In this document: positions 59,593-60,653 of the stretch, in pieces | Layout: each line of letters begins with the position of its first letter | Position numbering within the stretch: position 1 is the first letter of the stretch | Origin: Pirellulaceae bacterium | Lineage (GTDB): Bacteria > Planctomycetota > Planctomycetia > Pirellulales > Pirellulaceae | Direction: 5' to 3' | Assembly: GCA_023382975.1 (NCBI GenBank) | Contig: JAHDXO010000064.1 | Coordinates: 1-60,653, forward strand | Length of the DNA stretch: 60,653 nucleotides | Position numbers and translations under genes: made by a program | Notes under the pieces: generated by a model | The model's input: only the letters and a program-made list of their open reading frames with translations | The model's database searches: none | Told to the model about the DNA's origin: nothing

Positions 59593-60528
59593 CTACCGCA
59601 GCAACTCACGGACCTCGGCCAGAGTTCGGGCGGTCCGGATCGTTCGCTGCACGGTGTTCAGTACGTCGAGTCGCTGTTCCGCTTGCACTGTGGGTAGCAA
59701 CTCCAAACCGGCTTTCCCGAACTTGAGTTCCAACGCGACCTCGATGCCTTGCCGAAGGCCTTCCGCCCGGCCTTCTTCGCGGCCCTCTTCGCGGGCCATG
59801 CGTTCGATACTGGTCACATAGGGCATCTGCTGTTCCTACTCAAACTGATGGATCTCTTCCTGGAACTGCCGTTCCAACTCCGGCGACAATTCCAGCAGCC
59901 AATCGATCACTCGGAAAAATTGCCGTATTTCCTCGGCTGCCAATCCCCGGCCAAACAGACTCTTCACCAAGCGAGTCTTCCAGTTTCGCCGGTCTTCCGG
60001 ACAATTCTTCGTCTCTCGGCTCTTCAAGTGGGCCAAAACCACCGCCGCGAACGGATTCGGCTCGGTCTCCAGCTCCGGCTGCCGATCTGCAAAATCCAGC
60101 AGCTTGGCGACGGGGAATTCGACACATAGGGAGAATCCCCAAAGGCTGTATGCGAAACGACTTGGTCGCCAGTTGCGCTGATCGTCGCCCAGCAGCGCCA
60201 AGCTGATCACCGGATGCCGAAAACGGTCGAGGATACGGTAATTATAGATGTACATCCTTTCCCTGAAGTCGTCTTCCCGCTGATTTTGCACTTCGGCGTG
60301 GATCAGAACCCAGGCCTCTTTTCCGTCCAGTCGCCACACCTTGAACAGTTTGTCAGCTAATCGCAGACCCAACTCGGCTTCCCGAACGATTTGCTGAAGT
60401 TCCTTGTCCAGGCTCTCGTATCCACGACTCCAATCCACGCCTTGGAATACCTGTGGAAAGAAGAAGTCCAGAAACTACGGCAGAAACCGCTCCAACGCTT
60501 CTTTCCACGGACTGTCGAAATCACTCAC
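59593..60528 (-). pseudogene. Rpn-family PD-(D/E)XK nuclease gene with two in-frame TAG codons
   Basis: One frame of 312 codons runs from a GTG at 60528 (VSDFDSPWKEALERFLP) to 59593. It is broken by TAG at 60475-60477 (codon 18) and TAG at 59836-59838. The parts match the Rpn/transposase-like DUF4351-neighbour family: MDWSRGYESLDKELQQIV, WVLIHAEVQNQREDDFRERMYIYNYRI (nuclease core) and MPYVTSIERMAREEGREEG (C-terminal coil). There is no frameshift. Each stop is one base from a likely sense codon (CAG or GAG). Such proteins promote recombination and are often mobile. The middle piece from GTG at 60438 could still be made alone. Confidence 0.82.
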
Positions 60529-60653
60529 GGGAGAACTCCATTTGTACTGCTTCCAACATACCAATTCGCCGTGCCGCTGGCAGACGGGACACCCCTGGGC
60601 CGAAGGAGGCTGCTGAAAAAGTCGTGGGGTAAGCTTCCAGCTTGCCAAATGGG

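Noticed and set aside
59593..60528. General reassignment of TAG as a sense codon
   Set aside because: tssB, tssF and the 322-aa membrane gene end in TAG at the expected family lengths, so TAG acts as a stop in this genome.

Overview
The window looks like a chromosomal segment of a planctomycete, probably of the Pirellulales. This rests on gene content. It has a DUF1549/DUF1553 cytochrome-type giant protein next to a DUF1501 protein, a Cys-rich YTV-type wall protein, a DUF11 lipoprotein, DUF4058, DUF4838 and DUF4038 proteins, and a periplasmic sulfatase. The DNA is GC-rich with many dispersed palindromic repeats. The genus cannot be fixed from the sequence alone.

Layout. 0.3-7.3 kb: a eukaryote-type UDP-glucose dehydrogenase, a DUF4038 glycosidase-like protein, a 3-hydroxyacyl-CoA dehydrogenase-like protein, a sugar-nucleotide-type SDR and an orphan condensation-domain acyltransferase. 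Two copies of a 98-bp miniature inverted-repeat element interrupt this block. 7.4-11 kb: a YTV-like wall protein, a REP-associated tyrosine transposase (RAYT) between two 120-bp repeats each holding a REP pair, a DUF4058 protein, and a toxin-antitoxin locus whose PIN toxin is deleted. 11-18 kb: a TRAP transporter operon (DctP-DctQ-DctM plus UPF0261), divergent from a galacturonokinase-like GHMP kinase and a Gfo/Idh/MocA oxidoreductase; together they suggest uronate uptake and activation. 18-21 kb: an accessory patch with two intact toxin-antitoxin pairs, a broken IS3-type remnant, and a two-domain acetyltransferase whose linker is made of three in-frame 72-bp units carrying the RAYT-associated REP hairpin.

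21-34 kb: planctomycete surface and secretome genes: DUF1501 plus giant DUF1549/1553 protein, DUF11 lipoprotein with 21-bp tandem repeats, sulfatase, beta-CASP metallo-RNase. 34.5-49.3 kb: a single-strand type VI secretion operon, in transcription order tssA, tssB, tssC, hcp, tagJ, tssE, tssF, tssG, clpV. Three closely spaced genes of unknown function follow: a soluble coiled-coil protein and two multi-pass membrane proteins. No tssJ, tssL, tssM, tssK, vgrG or PAAR gene is seen here, so the sheath, tube, part of the baseplate and the recycling ATPase are present without the usual membrane anchor. The three unknown genes are the best candidates for something new. 49.4-55 kb: a TolC-type lipoprotein and a Ser/Pro/Arg-rich exported protein. 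55-60.6 kb: a CPXCG zinc-ribbon protein, a DUF4838 protein overlapping an AGE-family epimerase, tRNA-Leu(CAA) with a terminator, and an Rpn-family nuclease gene interrupted by two in-frame TAG codons.

CDS starts were trimmed to the codon with the best ribosome-binding site or family N-terminus. The repeat and mobile-element layer (a RAYT with its REPs, an MITE-like family, two or three other palindrome families, one IS relic) is unusually dense and in two places touches coding sequence directly.
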